Below are positions 17,573 through 26,747 of a stretch of DNA of 37,834 bases, piece by piece. Origin of the DNA: an uncultured Verrucomicrobiota bacterium (GTDB lineage Bacteria; Verrucomicrobiota; Verrucomicrobiia; Limisphaerales; UBA9464); the NCBI GenBank assembly GCA_903896505.1, contig CAITXU010000124.1:1-37834 (forward strand), read 5' to 3'. Under the pieces are notes generated by a model that was not told the DNA's origin, searched no databases, and saw nothing but the letters and a program-made list of their open reading frames with translations. Positions within the stretch are counted from its first letter, which is position 1. Every line of letters begins with the position of its first letter. Made by a program: the position numbers and the translations under genes.

Positions 17573-19417
17573 TTACCGCAGCAATCCCAGCTCGCGGTTG
17601 GCGGCCCGGAGGCGGCGTGTCAGGCTGAGGGTCAGACTCTTGAGCAATTTGATCCGGATTTCAGGATATCGTCGTCCCAGAAGCTCCAGTTCCTGCGCGG
17701 TGATCACATCGCACTCCACATCGGTGTCGGCTACGACGGTGGCGGAGCGGGGGGCTCCATCGATCACCGCCATTTCGCCAAAGGTCATTCCTGGCCCCAT
17801 GGCTGCCAATCGCTTTCGGGTTCCAGTTTCCGTCTGAATAATCACACTGACCTCGCCTTGTGCCAGAAAGAACATTTCGTGGGCCGGGTCTCCCGCCTTG
17901 AGAATGATCTCTCCCGACCGGAAGCTTCGACGTTGAAGAGAGGCAGAGAAGATCGCGTATTCATCCGCGTCAAGGTCCTGGCAGAGTTCGTAGGCGGGAG
18001 TTGCCGGGGGCGTTGTGTTGAGGCGGGTAACGGTGAGTGAGGCCAGTAGCGCGTTCTCGCACCATTCCAGGGCCATATCATTGTCATCGGCGGTTCGGAA
18101 AATCAGTTCCCGTTGCGTTCCAAGCCGGGCAGTCATGTACCGGCGTAATAAGGACAGGTGATGGGAATGGCTGAAGACGACGGACTTGGCCTGTTTGTGG
18201 GCCTTGAGCAGCAATTCGTGAAACAGCCAGCAGGCGCTTTCACTGAGGTTTAATACCCGGCGCAAATCCAGAATGAGGAAGGCCATGCCATCAAAGCTTT
18301 CGATGATGTCTCGGACAACCGATTCTGCTGTGGAAAAACTGAGTTCCCCTTGCAATTGATAGACATAAATCCGGGCACCAAATTCCCTCAGTAGGCCACG
18401 TTGGTCGGCAGGACGACTCCGGTTGGACGAGAAATCCGTTCCACCCGCCTTGAGACGAATGGCCGAGGGCCCGGTGGATGCCCGATTAAAAAGGTGAAGA
18501 TCGCAGTGACGCGACAGAGCATCGCAAACCTTGATGCCCCGCACGCTGTTGCCCCAGGTGTTGAGTGGCGGCGAAAACACCCCAATGCCCAAGTGGCCAG
18601 GCAGTACGGCAATAATTCCGCCCGCCACGCCACTCTTTGCCGGCATCCCCACTGAATACATCCATTCGCCAGCGGCGTCGTACATGCCACACGAGCCCAT
18701 GATACTGAGAACGTTTTCGACGTATTCCCCCCGGATCGCCCGTTTCCCGGTGACGGGATTAACGCCGCGGTTCGCCAGGGTCGCCGCCATTAATCCCAGA
18801 TGACGGCAGGTGACCGTGACCGAGCACTGCTGGAAGTAGGTTTCAACCGCCGGAATGGGGTCCTCAGTGAGTATGCCGAAATTGCGGAGCATGTAGCCAA
18901 TCGCGCGATTGCGGTGGCCGGTTTCGCTTTCGGATCGGTAGACGGATCGGTCATAGTCGAGTTGGCTACCCGCATAAAGCGACAGCGTGTTGAGGATGGA
19001 CTTTAACTTGATTGCCGGGGTGTCTCCGGCGACCAGCGAGGTTGAGGCAATGGCACCTGCGTTGATCATGGGGTTCAACGGTCGCCCCGTTCCAGCCTCC
19101 AGGCTGATCGAATTGAACGGATTGCCGGTTGGTTCAAGCCCCACCTTTTTCAAGACTTCAACTCGCCCATGCTCCTCCAGAGCCATTCCGTAGACAAACG
19201 GTTTGGAAATGGACTGGATGGTGAACGGGATTTGGGAGTCCCCAACCTCGTAGACCGCGCCGCTGGCGGTGACCAGACAGATTCCGAACCAATTGGGGTC
19301 GGCCTTCGCAAGTTCCGGGATGTAAGTGGCAACGGACCCTTCCGAGATACCGGCAAATTGGGTATGCAGGTCCTCCAGGTAATCCTGAACGGGGGAAGTC
19401 TCGGTGATTTGTTTCAA
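17573..19417 (-). CDS. glsA: Glutaminase A with C-terminal STAS and cyclic-nucleotide-binding domains
   Basis: Glutaminase hydrolyses glutamine to glutamate and ammonia using a serine beta-lactamase-like fold. The catalytic SISK (S69, K72), LNPMINAGAIAS and SGVAGGIIAVLPG segments mark the domain (about 10-310). It is followed by a STAS domain (about 340-450, with FLILDLRRVLNLSESA) and a cyclic-nucleotide-binding domain (about 475-600). The latter has the phosphate-binding cassette FGEMAVIDGAPRSATVV. Total length is 614 residues, about twice the plain enzyme. The added domains suggest control by cAMP/cGMP or by a STAS partner, but this is inference from domain type; no cyclase gene is in the window. 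The gene is divergent from the ThuA gene, with 125 bp between their starts, and convergent with the MbnP-MbnH fusion gene. Confidence 0.9.
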   Translation of the reverse strand: MKQITETSPVQDYLEDLHTQFAGISEGSVATYIPELAKADPNWFGICLVTASGAVYEVGDSQIPFTIQSISKPFVYGMALEEHGRVEVLKKVGLEPTGNPFNSISLEAGTGRPLNPMINAGAIASTSLVAGDTPAIKLKSILNTLSLYAGSQLDYDRSVYRSESETGHRNRAIGYMLRNFGILTEDPIPAVETYFQQCSVTVTCRHLGLMAATLANRGVNPVTGKRAIRGEYVENVLSIMGSCGMYDAAGEWMYSVGMPAKSGVAGGIIAVLPGHLGIGVFSPPLNTWGNSVRGIKVCDALSRHCDLHLFNRASTGPSAIRLKAGGTDFSSNRSRPADQRGLLREFGARIYVYQLQGELSFSTAESVVRDIIESFDGMAFLILDLRRVLNLSESACWLFHELLLKAHKQAKSVVFSHSHHLSLLRRYMTARLGTQRELIFRTADDNDMALEWCENALLASLTVTRLNTTPPATPAYELCQDLDADEYAIFSASLQRRSFRSGEIILKAGDPAHEMFFLAQGEVSVIIQTETGTRKRLAAMGPGMTFGEMAVIDGAPRSATVVADTDVECDVITAQELELLGRRYPEIRIKLLKSLTLSLTRRLRAANRELGLLR

Positions 19418-19542
19418 CAGATTTCGGGCAAGGATGTCTTCCGGGCCGGTTCAAAAGCAAGCTCCTCGCTTCCAAGGCCGGAATCCAGACTTGCCACTGA
19501 GACGCTGAATGCGGCCCACTTACGGGCAGTCTCCCTATCGTC

Positions 19543-22500
19543 ATGTCCCGATTCTTCTTTTTTCGCTGGTGGCTTGCGGTGTCCCTGGCCTGCATTGGGT
19601 GGATCGACGCCGATGCGGCCAAGATCGTCGCGATTGCCGGGCCAATCACCGGCCACCCCAAGGAGGCGCATGAGTACGAGAAAGTGGCTGTTCTGCTCAA
19701 GGAATTGATCGAGACCTCACCCAATTTAGGAGGCCATCCGCAGGTGGAGTTCCATTTCAATGGGTGGCCGACAGACCCCCGAACGCTTGATGATGCTGAC
19801 ACCATCGTCATGGTGGGGGACGGTGGCGACCATCGGGAGCAGGACCATCCCTTGTACGTCGGCGACCGACGCGAACAGTTCGCCCGGCAAATGAAGCGAG
19901 GCTGTGGCTGCGTGTTCCTCCACTGGAGTACCTTTCATCCGTCCCGGTTTCACCAGGAGACCACCGAATGGGCGGGGGGCTATTTCGATTACGAGACAGG
20001 CTCCACCGCGAATCACTGGTATTCGGCCATCCAAACGTGGAATGCCATCGCCCGCCCCGTGGCTGGTCATCCGATCGTCAGCGGGGTGCGTCCGTATCAG
20101 GTACCCGAGGAATTCTACTACCGGATCAGGTTTCGGGAGCCGGATTCCCGCCTGTCGCCCATTCTGGTGACGCGGCCCCCGGGGGAGTCCATCGACTTTG
20201 CGGTTGCCTGGGCGGTCGAACGGGAAAATGGCGGGAGGGGCTTTGGAACGACTGGGGGGCATTTTTTTACCAACTACTGGCAGCCGGACTTTCGGAAAAT
20301 GGTTTTGAATGCCATCGCCTGGTCCGCCCATTTGGAGGTGCCCGCCAACGGTGTCGAGTCCGAGCCATTGAAACGGGTCCGGGTGTTGCTGGTGACCGGT
20401 GCCAATCATCCGGCCCACGATTGGCGGGCCGTGACGGCCGCCTTGGTCCCGGTCCTCGAACAGGACCCGCGATTCGTGGTCACCGTGACCGAGAATCCGG
20501 AGGAACTCGCCAAGCCGGGCTTTCTTTCCCCGTACGATCTGGTGGTCTGGAATTACGTCAATTGGGAGCGTGCCGGTCTCAGTGCGTCTGCCCGGGGACA
20601 GTTCCTGGAATATCTACATCGGGGGGGCGGACTCTCACTGGTTCATTTCGCAGCCAGCGCCTTTCATCCTTCGATACCGGGAACCGCCCCTGCGGACGCA
20701 TGGCCGGAATGGTCGGAAAAAATCGCCGCCCGGGTTTGGGAACATCGTCCCCCTTCACCCAGCGGCCATGACTCCTTTGGACCGTTTGAAGTTCATCCGA
20801 CGGGGCTGAATCATCCGATAACCGAAGGGTTGGCCGCCTTTCCGACCGAGGATGAGCTCTACTTTCATCAGGCGGGAACCGTGGCGGTGGAACCTCTCGT
20901 CACTGCCCATTCGAAGGTGACAGGTCGTGAGGAACCATTGGCATGGGCCTACAATGATGAAAAGGCGCGGGTCTTTGAAACCGTGTTGGGCCACAGCGAC
21001 GTTTCCATTTGGGCTGCGGCGAGGTTGATTCGTCGGGGAAGTGTCTGGGCCGCCGGCTTGAAGCAATTGGGGTTTGATCCTCCAACGGAAGGACTGTCGA
21101 AGACCCTCTGGCGCGATGGGAGCCAATGGACGCCCGCGAAATCGGCAGCCCGGGCAGCCGCTCCTGCGGCGACTCCGCTGGTGCCGACGGGCAAGCTGCC
21201 GACCAATTCCACTCCGGCTCCTTCAACCGCACCGACTCCCAACCCCACCGCAAACCCCGCCCCGGAGAGTCCACAGGTTCCCACACCGGGCACGCCCAAG
21301 GTTTCTGGTCGTGAGGCCTCGACCCAGGGCGAGTCGGATTGGGTGGACAATCGCTGGCAACAAACCGACGTAGGCCCGTTTTTGGCCTCTAATTTGCGAC
21401 TGCCCGATACCACCATTGCCAAAGGCCTGAGTATTCAGGTGGGAAATCGGCGCGAAGGGGCCGTCGCTTATGACCTGGAATCGGGGACATGGAGGGCGGC
21501 TTGGATGGAAAGATTTCTCGATTTTGAAGCCGGTCGATTTGGGCTGATCGGCGCTCCCAGTCCGGGCGGCAATCTCCTTTCATTGGGCCTCGGCATGCCC
21601 ACCTGGCCGGGCTCTGTCGTGCACTATGAAGGCCTGCGTCGAACAGCGTCCCGGACAATACTTCACTTCACGGTGGATGGAACCCAGGTTCTCGAATCAC
21701 CAGGGCTCCGAACCACGCCCGGCGGTGCCATTTTCCTTCGGGAGTTTCAAGTGGCTCCCCATTCCCAGCCCATACGACTTCACCTGTCCCACGCTTTGGT
21801 GGATCCAACCCAGGTGGACCCCCTTCGGCTACCGGAAACGTTCAGAAATTTCTACCCAGATGCCCAGGTGTTCGGTGTGTTGCAACACCCAGGGGATTCA
21901 GCCCATCTGGCTGCGGTGGCGGTCCGGATGTGGCCACCCGGAGGCGGGCCGATGGCTGTACCATGGACGGACCTGGAGGAATCGACCAATACCTGGACCA
22001 TTCTGGTACCACCTTCCGAACAGCCACAGGAATTTGTCGCCGCAGCCTGGACGGCAAGGTCAGGTAGTGGTGACCCATCCGCCGTGATTGAGCAGATGCA
22101 CGCATTGGCGTTATCCAACGCCCCCGCCATACCGGACTGGCTGGCGCAGATTCCAAGACGGTGGCCTGATCTCTTAACCCACGGACAACTGGGTGCCACC
22201 AACGACCTGATGGCGGTCGACACCTTGACCCTTCCGTACGACAATCCCTCGCATGCCCTTCTTTTTGCCTCGGGAATTGATTTCGGCATGCCGGGTGAAG
22301 CCTTCATTTGCACCATCCACGGGGATGTCTGGCGGGTCACCGGCATCTATGACTCCCTCAAAGAGCTCAAGTGGCAACGCTTCGCTACAGGTCTCTTTCA
22401 ACCCTTGGGCCTGAAAGTGCGCGACGGCAAGGTGCTGGTGCTCGGACGGGACCGGATCACCCGCCTTCATGACCTCAATAACGACGGCGAGGCAGATGAA

Positions 22501-23523
22501 TATGAAAGCCTTACGGACTCCATCACCACCTCCACCGGTGGGCATGACTATGTGACCTGCCTGGAGGCGGATGCCCGCGGCAACCTGTACTACACCGATC
22601 CCCTGGGAGTCCACCGGGTCAGTCCGGATGGACGCACCAACGAAACGGTGGCAACCGGATGGCGAAACCCGAATGGCTTGGGGGTGCGCTCGGACGGCTT
22701 GATCACGGTGGCACCGCAACAAGGGACCTGGACGCCGTCCTCCCAAATATCCGAAGTTCGAACGGGCGGATATTATGGCTTCCCTGGCCCCCAGGTGAGC
22801 GCGGAGCGTCCCTTCGGTTATGACGAGCCGTTGTGCTGGATTCCCCATAGTGTCGACAATTCCAGCGGTTCCCAGGTCTGGTTGCCCGAGGGTGTCTGGG
22901 GACCGTTGGGTGGGCACATGTTGCATTTGAAGTGGGGACGCTGTGGATTGATGGCCGTGTTGCGGGACACGGTGCAAGACCGCGCCCAAGGGGCGGTTTT
23001 CAACCTGCCGGTCAAGTTCCTCAGTGGTCCCAACCGGGCGTCCTTCAATCCCCGGGATGGAGCCCTTTATGTGGCTGGAAGTACTGGCTGGCAGACCAGC
23101 GCCATCCGGGATGGATCGCTTCAACGCGTCCGATGGCTCGGGCGAAAGACCCTGATGCCGGTGGCGTGGCACGCGCGAACCAATGGATTGGAAGTGACCT
23201 TCAACGAGCCATTGCACCGGGAGACGGCGGAGGACATCGGGAGTTATGGGATTCAACAATGGAATTACCGCTATACCTCGGACTACGGTTCCAAAGATTG
23301 GTCGGTGGCTAAACCTGACCAAGAAGGGCATGATGAGGTTGCCATCAAGAGCGTCCACCTGTCCGCCGATGGTCGCACTGTCCGCCTTGAAACAGATCCG
23401 CTTAAACCGGTGATGCAGATGGAGTTAAAGTGGAACCTGGACGGCATCGACGGGGTTTCCTCCCGCCAACAGATGTGGTTGACCCTGAACCGGTTGGATG
23501 CTGCCTTTCCCACCACTCGCTAG
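19543..23523 (+). CDS. Tandem ThuA-like / DUF6797 / beta-propeller secreted protein
   Basis: This 1326-residue exported protein has a signal peptide ending near residue 24 (WIDADA). A first ThuA-like, class I glutamine amidotransferase-like domain spans about 25-265 (KIVAIAGPITGHPKEAHEY; GCGCVFLHWSTFHPS). A second ThuA-like domain spans about 283-510 (RVLLVTGANHPAHDW; GGGLSLVHFAASAFHP). A Pro/Thr/Ala-rich linker (about 545-590) precedes a DUF6797-like region (about 600-780) and a glucose/sorbosone-dehydrogenase-type beta-propeller (about 880-1170; LKVRDGKVLVLGRDRITRL). The C terminus has a fibronectin-like end without a cytochrome domain. These parts are usual in Verrucomicrobiota and Planctomycetota sugar-utilisation proteins. 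ThuA homologues have been linked to 3-keto-glycoside metabolism, but the substrate here is not known. FdhD follows 28 bp downstream. Confidence 0.85.
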   Translation: MSRFFFFRWWLAVSLACIGWIDADAAKIVAIAGPITGHPKEAHEYEKVAVLLKELIETSPNLGGHPQVEFHFNGWPTDPRTLDDADTIVMVGDGGDHREQDHPLYVGDRREQFARQMKRGCGCVFLHWSTFHPSRFHQETTEWAGGYFDYETGSTANHWYSAIQTWNAIARPVAGHPIVSGVRPYQVPEEFYYRIRFREPDSRLSPILVTRPPGESIDFAVAWAVERENGGRGFGTTGGHFFTNYWQPDFRKMVLNAIAWSAHLEVPANGVESEPLKRVRVLLVTGANHPAHDWRAVTAALVPVLEQDPRFVVTVTENPEELAKPGFLSPYDLVVWNYVNWERAGLSASARGQFLEYLHRGGGLSLVHFAASAFHPSIPGTAPADAWPEWSEKIAARVWEHRPPSPSGHDSFGPFEVHPTGLNHPITEGLAAFPTEDELYFHQAGTVAVEPLVTAHSKVTGREEPLAWAYNDEKARVFETVLGHSDVSIWAAARLIRRGSVWAAGLKQLGFDPPTEGLSKTLWRDGSQWTPAKSAARAAAPAATPLVPTGKLPTNSTPAPSTAPTPNPTANPAPESPQVPTPGTPKVSGREASTQGESDWVDNRWQQTDVGPFLASNLRLPDTTIAKGLSIQVGNRREGAVAYDLESGTWRAAWMERFLDFEAGRFGLIGAPSPGGNLLSLGLGMPTWPGSVVHYEGLRRTASRTILHFTVDGTQVLESPGLRTTPGGAIFLREFQVAPHSQPIRLHLSHALVDPTQVDPLRLPETFRNFYPDAQVFGVLQHPGDSAHLAAVAVRMWPPGGGPMAVPWTDLEESTNTWTILVPPSEQPQEFVAAAWTARSGSGDPSAVIEQMHALALSNAPAIPDWLAQIPRRWPDLLTHGQLGATNDLMAVDTLTLPYDNPSHALLFASGIDFGMPGEAFICTIHGDVWRVTGIYDSLKELKWQRFATGLFQPLGLKVRDGKVLVLGRDRITRLHDLNNDGEADEYESLTDSITTSTGGHDYVTCLEADARGNLYYTDPLGVHRVSPDGRTNETVATGWRNPNGLGVRSDGLITVAPQQGTWTPSSQISEVRTGGYYGFPGPQVSAERPFGYDEPLCWIPHSVDNSSGSQVWLPEGVWGPLGGHMLHLKWGRCGLMAVLRDTVQDRAQGAVFNLPVKFLSGPNRASFNPRDGALYVAGSTGWQTSAIRDGSLQRVRWLGRKTLMPVAWHARTNGLEVTFNEPLHRETAEDIGSYGIQQWNYRYTSDYGSKDWSVAKPDQEGHDEVAIKSVHLSADGRTVRLETDPLKPVMQMELKWNLDGIDGVSSRQQMWLTLNRLDAAFPTTR

Positions 23524-23551
23524 CGCAGCCGTGTCCAGGCGGTGATGACCT

Positions 23552-24436
23552 ATGGAGAGCGGTTCCCAATCGAAGCGGTCGATGGATGTCGGCCGCACCA
23601 GCCCGTTTTCGGTTGTCACCTGGCAGAAGGGAAAAGGGGGGCAACGCAGAGCCGACGCGGTGGTCGTCGAGGAACCGCTGGAAATCCGGGTCGATACCCG
23701 GTCTCTCGCCGTCACGATGCGGACGCCCGGCCACGATACCGAACTGGCCGTGGGCTATCTCCTTTCCGAAGGCATCATTCGGTCGGCATCGGATATCGCC
23801 GATGTCCGCCCATACCCGCGCAATAAACTCGGCAATGTTCTCGATGTCCTGCTTACGCCTGGCGTTGATTGGGATGCGCAACGGTTGGTGCGACCGGGTG
23901 TGATTTCCTCCAGTTGCGGTCTGTGTGGGAAGACGACGCTGGAAGCCGTCCGACAGCGCTTTGGAAGGGTTCAACCGGGTCCAATGGTGCCGGGGGACTT
24001 CTTTTATACGTTATCGGAGCGCCTTCGGGCAGCCCAGGAAACCTTTTCTTTGACCGGTGGGCTTCATGCGGCGGGGCTATTTGATCAGGAAGGTCGGCTT
24101 CTGATGGCCCGGGAGGACATCGGTCGCCATAACGCGTTGGATAAGGTCCTCGGACGGGCACTTCTGGATGGTTTGCTGCCGCTCCATCACCATGTCCTTC
24201 TGCTGAGTGGGCGGGTGTCGTTCGAAATGATGCAGAAATCCCTTGCCGCCGGTATACCCATCGTCGCGGCGGTGTCAGCACCGTCCGGGCTGGCGGTGGA
24301 ATTCGCGCGAAAATCCCGGCAGACCTTGATTGGTTTTCTGCGGAACGATCGGTTCAACGTGTATTCAGGTCATGGGAGGATCGGGCGTCCCGGGAAGGAC
24401 ACCCGCCCCTCTCGAGCGCCGCGCAGATCATCGTAA
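23552..24436 (+). CDS. fdhD: Formate dehydrogenase accessory sulfurtransferase FdhD
   Basis: FdhD transfers sulfur from a cysteine desulfurase to the molybdenum cofactor of formate dehydrogenase. The 294-residue protein has the family signatures TPGHDTELAVGYLLSEGII (58-76), the redox/persulfide SSCGLCGK (C122 and C125), TGGLHAAG, AREDIGRHNALDKV and LSGRVSFEM. Length is normal. The first 20 residues are not conserved and a start slightly downstream is possible. It begins 28 bp after the ThuA protein. No formate dehydrogenase or molybdopterin gene is nearby, so its partner enzyme must be encoded elsewhere. The last 20 residues are a basic, Arg/Pro-rich tail. Confidence 0.92.
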   Translation: MESGSQSKRSMDVGRTSPFSVVTWQKGKGGQRRADAVVVEEPLEIRVDTRSLAVTMRTPGHDTELAVGYLLSEGIIRSASDIADVRPYPRNKLGNVLDVLLTPGVDWDAQRLVRPGVISSSCGLCGKTTLEAVRQRFGRVQPGPMVPGDFFYTLSERLRAAQETFSLTGGLHAAGLFDQEGRLLMAREDIGRHNALDKVLGRALLDGLLPLHHHVLLLSGRVSFEMMQKSLAAGIPIVAAVSAPSGLAVEFARKSRQTLIGFLRNDRFNVYSGHGRIGRPGKDTRPSRAPRRSS

Positions 24437-24493
24437 AAGTGGGAGGCGGATATTGGAATTGCTCCATCCGATGAATCCACTTTCCTATGTCAT

Positions 24494-24510
24494 ACCCTTT
24501 GTTAAAGGGT
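24494..24510. terminator. Small hairpin after fdhD, possible weak terminator
   Basis: ACCCTTT-GTT-AAAGGGT is a perfect 7-bp stem with a 3-nt loop, 57 bp after the fdhD stop. What follows (CTCTTCCTCG) is pyrimidine-rich but not a T run, so terminator function is uncertain. Confidence 0.35.
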
Positions 24511-24606
24511 CTCTTCCTCGCAAACGAACAGGCTGGAAGTCGCCCCGCATTCGCGACAGGGTGAAGCGGAAAGCCCTATGCGAACGATGACGGACATTCA
24601 AATCCC

Positions 24607-25107
24607 ATGAGCAACGCTGAATTCCAACCCACTCCCCCGGGAGACACCACCGCCAAACCCCCAAAAGGCAAGTTCAACTTTTGGCGGTGGTTCTGGCTCA
24701 GCACCATCCCGGTTTCCCTCATCTGGGTATGGCACGACTTCTATGTCCCCGCCAACCACATCACCTGGGCCAAGGATTACCCCTCGGCGCAACAGCAGTC
24801 CGTCAAGTCTGGCAAGCCGATGATCCTCTTTTTCACTGGAGTCTGGTGTGTTCCCTGTCGCGTTATGAAACGCAACGTCTGGGCGGACGCGCAGGTCGAG
24901 GAGGTGGTCAAGGCTGGGTTTGTTCCTGTGATGATGGATGTCGACGATCCCAACGCGGCTGAGACGGTGAAGCGTTACGGTGTGGTTGCCACACCGACCA
25001 CGATTATCGCGGACCCCCAGGGAAAGGTCGTGGAATGGACACGAGGTGGAATGAACAAGGCCGAATTTCTTGGTCTGCTCGCAAAGGCGAATCCGGACAG
25101 GCGCTAG
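24607..25107 (+). CDS. Membrane-anchored thioredoxin-like protein
   Basis: This 166-residue protein has a polar N terminus, one transmembrane helix (about 24-42, FNFWRWFWLSTIPVSLIWVW) and an extracytoplasmic thioredoxin fold. The active site is W80-CVPC (C81 and C84), and the cis-Pro loop is ATPT near residue 136. The VPVMMDVDDPNAAETVKRYG segment is typical of DsbD-C-terminal/thioredoxin_7-type domains. It probably reduces or shuffles disulfides at the outer face of the inner membrane, perhaps serving the c-type cytochromes of this region; that link is inference. It stands alone between fdhD and the defence-like island. The next 275 bp to 25382 show no gene I can support. Confidence 0.85.
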   Translation: MSNAEFQPTPPGDTTAKPPKGKFNFWRWFWLSTIPVSLIWVWHDFYVPANHITWAKDYPSAQQQSVKSGKPMILFFTGVWCVPCRVMKRNVWADAQVEEVVKAGFVPVMMDVDDPNAAETVKRYGVVATPTTIIADPQGKVVEWTRGGMNKAEFLGLLAKANPDRR

Positions 25108-25382
25108 ATTGAGGATTTCGGAACAAGATGGGCATCGCCATCACGATGGAGAAGCTCATGATGGAGCGGACTCCTCCCTTCGTGCCTCCCAGTTGAAAGA
25201 ACTTTTCCTCCAAGACCAAGTTGCCAAGGTCATCGCGCAAACCTGCCGCTGCTCGAAATGATACTCTTTTCCTCGTCGCTTGATTCAGGAGCGATGCAAT
25301 CTCGTCGAACATCCCTTTTCCGCCGGGGCGCTAAACGGTGGTGGACCCCAGATGTTCCCTGGCCCATTCTCTCCGCGCCTTC

Positions 25383-26747
25383 ATGAACCCTTCTGTCCAG
25401 TCCCCGGTGGATACCATCCCCTGGAGCCGTCTGCTCAGGGACATTCATCATCGTCAGGTGCTTCCCATCATCGGTCCCGGCTTGGTGACGGTGGAGCAAG
25501 ACGGGCGGCAGATTCCGTTTGGCGACTGGTTGGTGCCGGAGTTTGCGCGTCGTCTCAACGTTGAGTCCCGCGCGGGCATGACGCTGAACCGTGCGGCTTG
25601 CGCCCACCTGGTACAGAAGGGCAAGCGCAAGGACATCTATCAGGAGTTGCGCGAATTGGTCGATGAACACGCCGGACTGCCTGTTCCACGCGGTCTCACC
25701 GATCTCGCTGCCGTCCGCGATTTCGATCTGTTCATCACTTCGACTTTCGACGGATTTCTCGCCAGGGCGCTGGAACAAGTCCGCCCCGGTTGGAAGGCCA
25801 ATGATCGCGGGCGGGCCGCTTTTCATCCGAACCGGCCGGTAGACCTGCCCAGTCCGTTGCCAGGCACCTTTCTGTACCATGTGCTGGGGGCCTGGGACAC
25901 TTATCCAGATTTCGCGGTCTGGGAGGAGGACTACATGGAGTTTATCTGTGGTCTGTTGGAGGCCCCCAAGGACACCCGCTTGAACCTCTTCGAAAAGCTT
26001 CGCAACCGCTCGCTCCTGCTGATCGGAGCCCCATTTGACGATTGGATCGTCCGGTTCTTCCTCCGGGTGGCCAAGCAGGGGCGATTGTCCGATCTCCGTG
26101 ATTCGGCTGCGGATTATCTGGCGGACCGGCCTGACCTCATGGGAGCCCCCATGGTCTTCTACTTCGACCAGGTGATTGGCTCCCCACAGATCCTTCCGGT
26201 GGAACCTGCGGTCTTCACGGCCGAGTTGCGCCGTCGCTGGGCGGAGCGCTACGACAGTGGATCTGCCGAGGAATTGCTGGAGTCGATCTCTGCCGACATG
26301 GAACGCGGCTCGGTCTTCATCAGCTATTCCCACGACGACCTGGCTGCGGCGGCCACGTTGGCAGCCGGACTCAAGGCTTCAGGCATTCCTGTCTGGCTGG
26401 ACCGTCGCCGGCTTCAGGCGGGTGGCGACTGGGAACAGGCTTTAAAGCGCGCCGTAAAGAGTCGTGCCAGTCTATTCATTAGCGTGATTTCCTCCGCCAC
26501 CGAGCGGAGTCCCGACCGTTTCGTTCATCAGGAGCGCCAATGGGCAGCGGAAAGGCACGTGCCCGGCATGATCTTTTACATCGCGGTGATGATTGATGGC
26601 ACCACCGATCCCGTCCGCGAGCCTGCGGTCTTTTCGCGCCTGCACCGACATTCGCTGCCCGGGGGGGCGGTGACCCCTGGCTTCGCGAAGCTGGTGCATG
26701 GCTATCTGGAAGAGTTTCGCCAGAACGGGGAGGTGCTCGATGTCTAA
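25383..26747 (+). CDS. SIR2-like/TIR domain fusion protein, predicted NAD-consuming immune effector
   Basis: This 454-residue protein has two domains associated with NAD+ hydrolysis in bacterial defence. The N-terminal SIR2-like domain (about 10-300) shows VLPIIGPGLV where a GAGxS motif is expected, FITSTFDGFLARAL matching the TTNYD-type motif, YHVLGAWD containing the conserved His region, EEDYMEF, and LLLIGAPFDDWIVRFFLR typical of SIR2 in prokaryotic conflict proteins. A TIR domain begins at residue 310 (SVFISYSHDD). It includes VWLDRRRLQAGGDWEQAL and a candidate catalytic Glu in HQERQWAAER. I preferred the ATG at 25383 to a GTG at 25338, which only adds 15 unconserved residues. The end overlaps the STAND gene by 8 bp, so the two are probably co-translated. 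The role as effector is inferred from domain families and context. Confidence 0.85.
   Translation: MNPSVQSPVDTIPWSRLLRDIHHRQVLPIIGPGLVTVEQDGRQIPFGDWLVPEFARRLNVESRAGMTLNRAACAHLVQKGKRKDIYQELRELVDEHAGLPVPRGLTDLAAVRDFDLFITSTFDGFLARALEQVRPGWKANDRGRAAFHPNRPVDLPSPLPGTFLYHVLGAWDTYPDFAVWEEDYMEFICGLLEAPKDTRLNLFEKLRNRSLLLIGAPFDDWIVRFFLRVAKQGRLSDLRDSAADYLADRPDLMGAPMVFYFDQVIGSPQILPVEPAVFTAELRRRWAERYDSGSAEELLESISADMERGSVFISYSHDDLAAAATLAAGLKASGIPVWLDRRRLQAGGDWEQALKRAVKSRASLFISVISSATERSPDRFVHQERQWAAERHVPGMIFYIAVMIDGTTDPVREPAVFSRLHRHSLPGGAVTPGFAKLVHGYLEEFRQNGEVLDV
26727..26733 (+). promoter_or_regulatory. Shine-Dalgarno site that fixes the start of the STAND gene
   Basis: GGGGAGG lies 6 nt before the ATG at 26740, inside the 3' end of the SIR2-TIR gene. 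Most genes in this window lack such a site, so this supports 26740 rather than the in-frame upstream start at 26698, and supports translational coupling. Confidence 0.7.

Noticed and set aside
22174..23358. 394-codon open frame on the minus strand
   Set aside because: It lies inside the ThuA/propeller gene in GC-rich DNA, which often leaves long empty antisense frames; no motif or start signal supports it.
25230..26333. 367-codon open frame on the minus strand
   Set aside because: It is antisense to the SIR2-TIR gene, whose sense frame has clear domain motifs.
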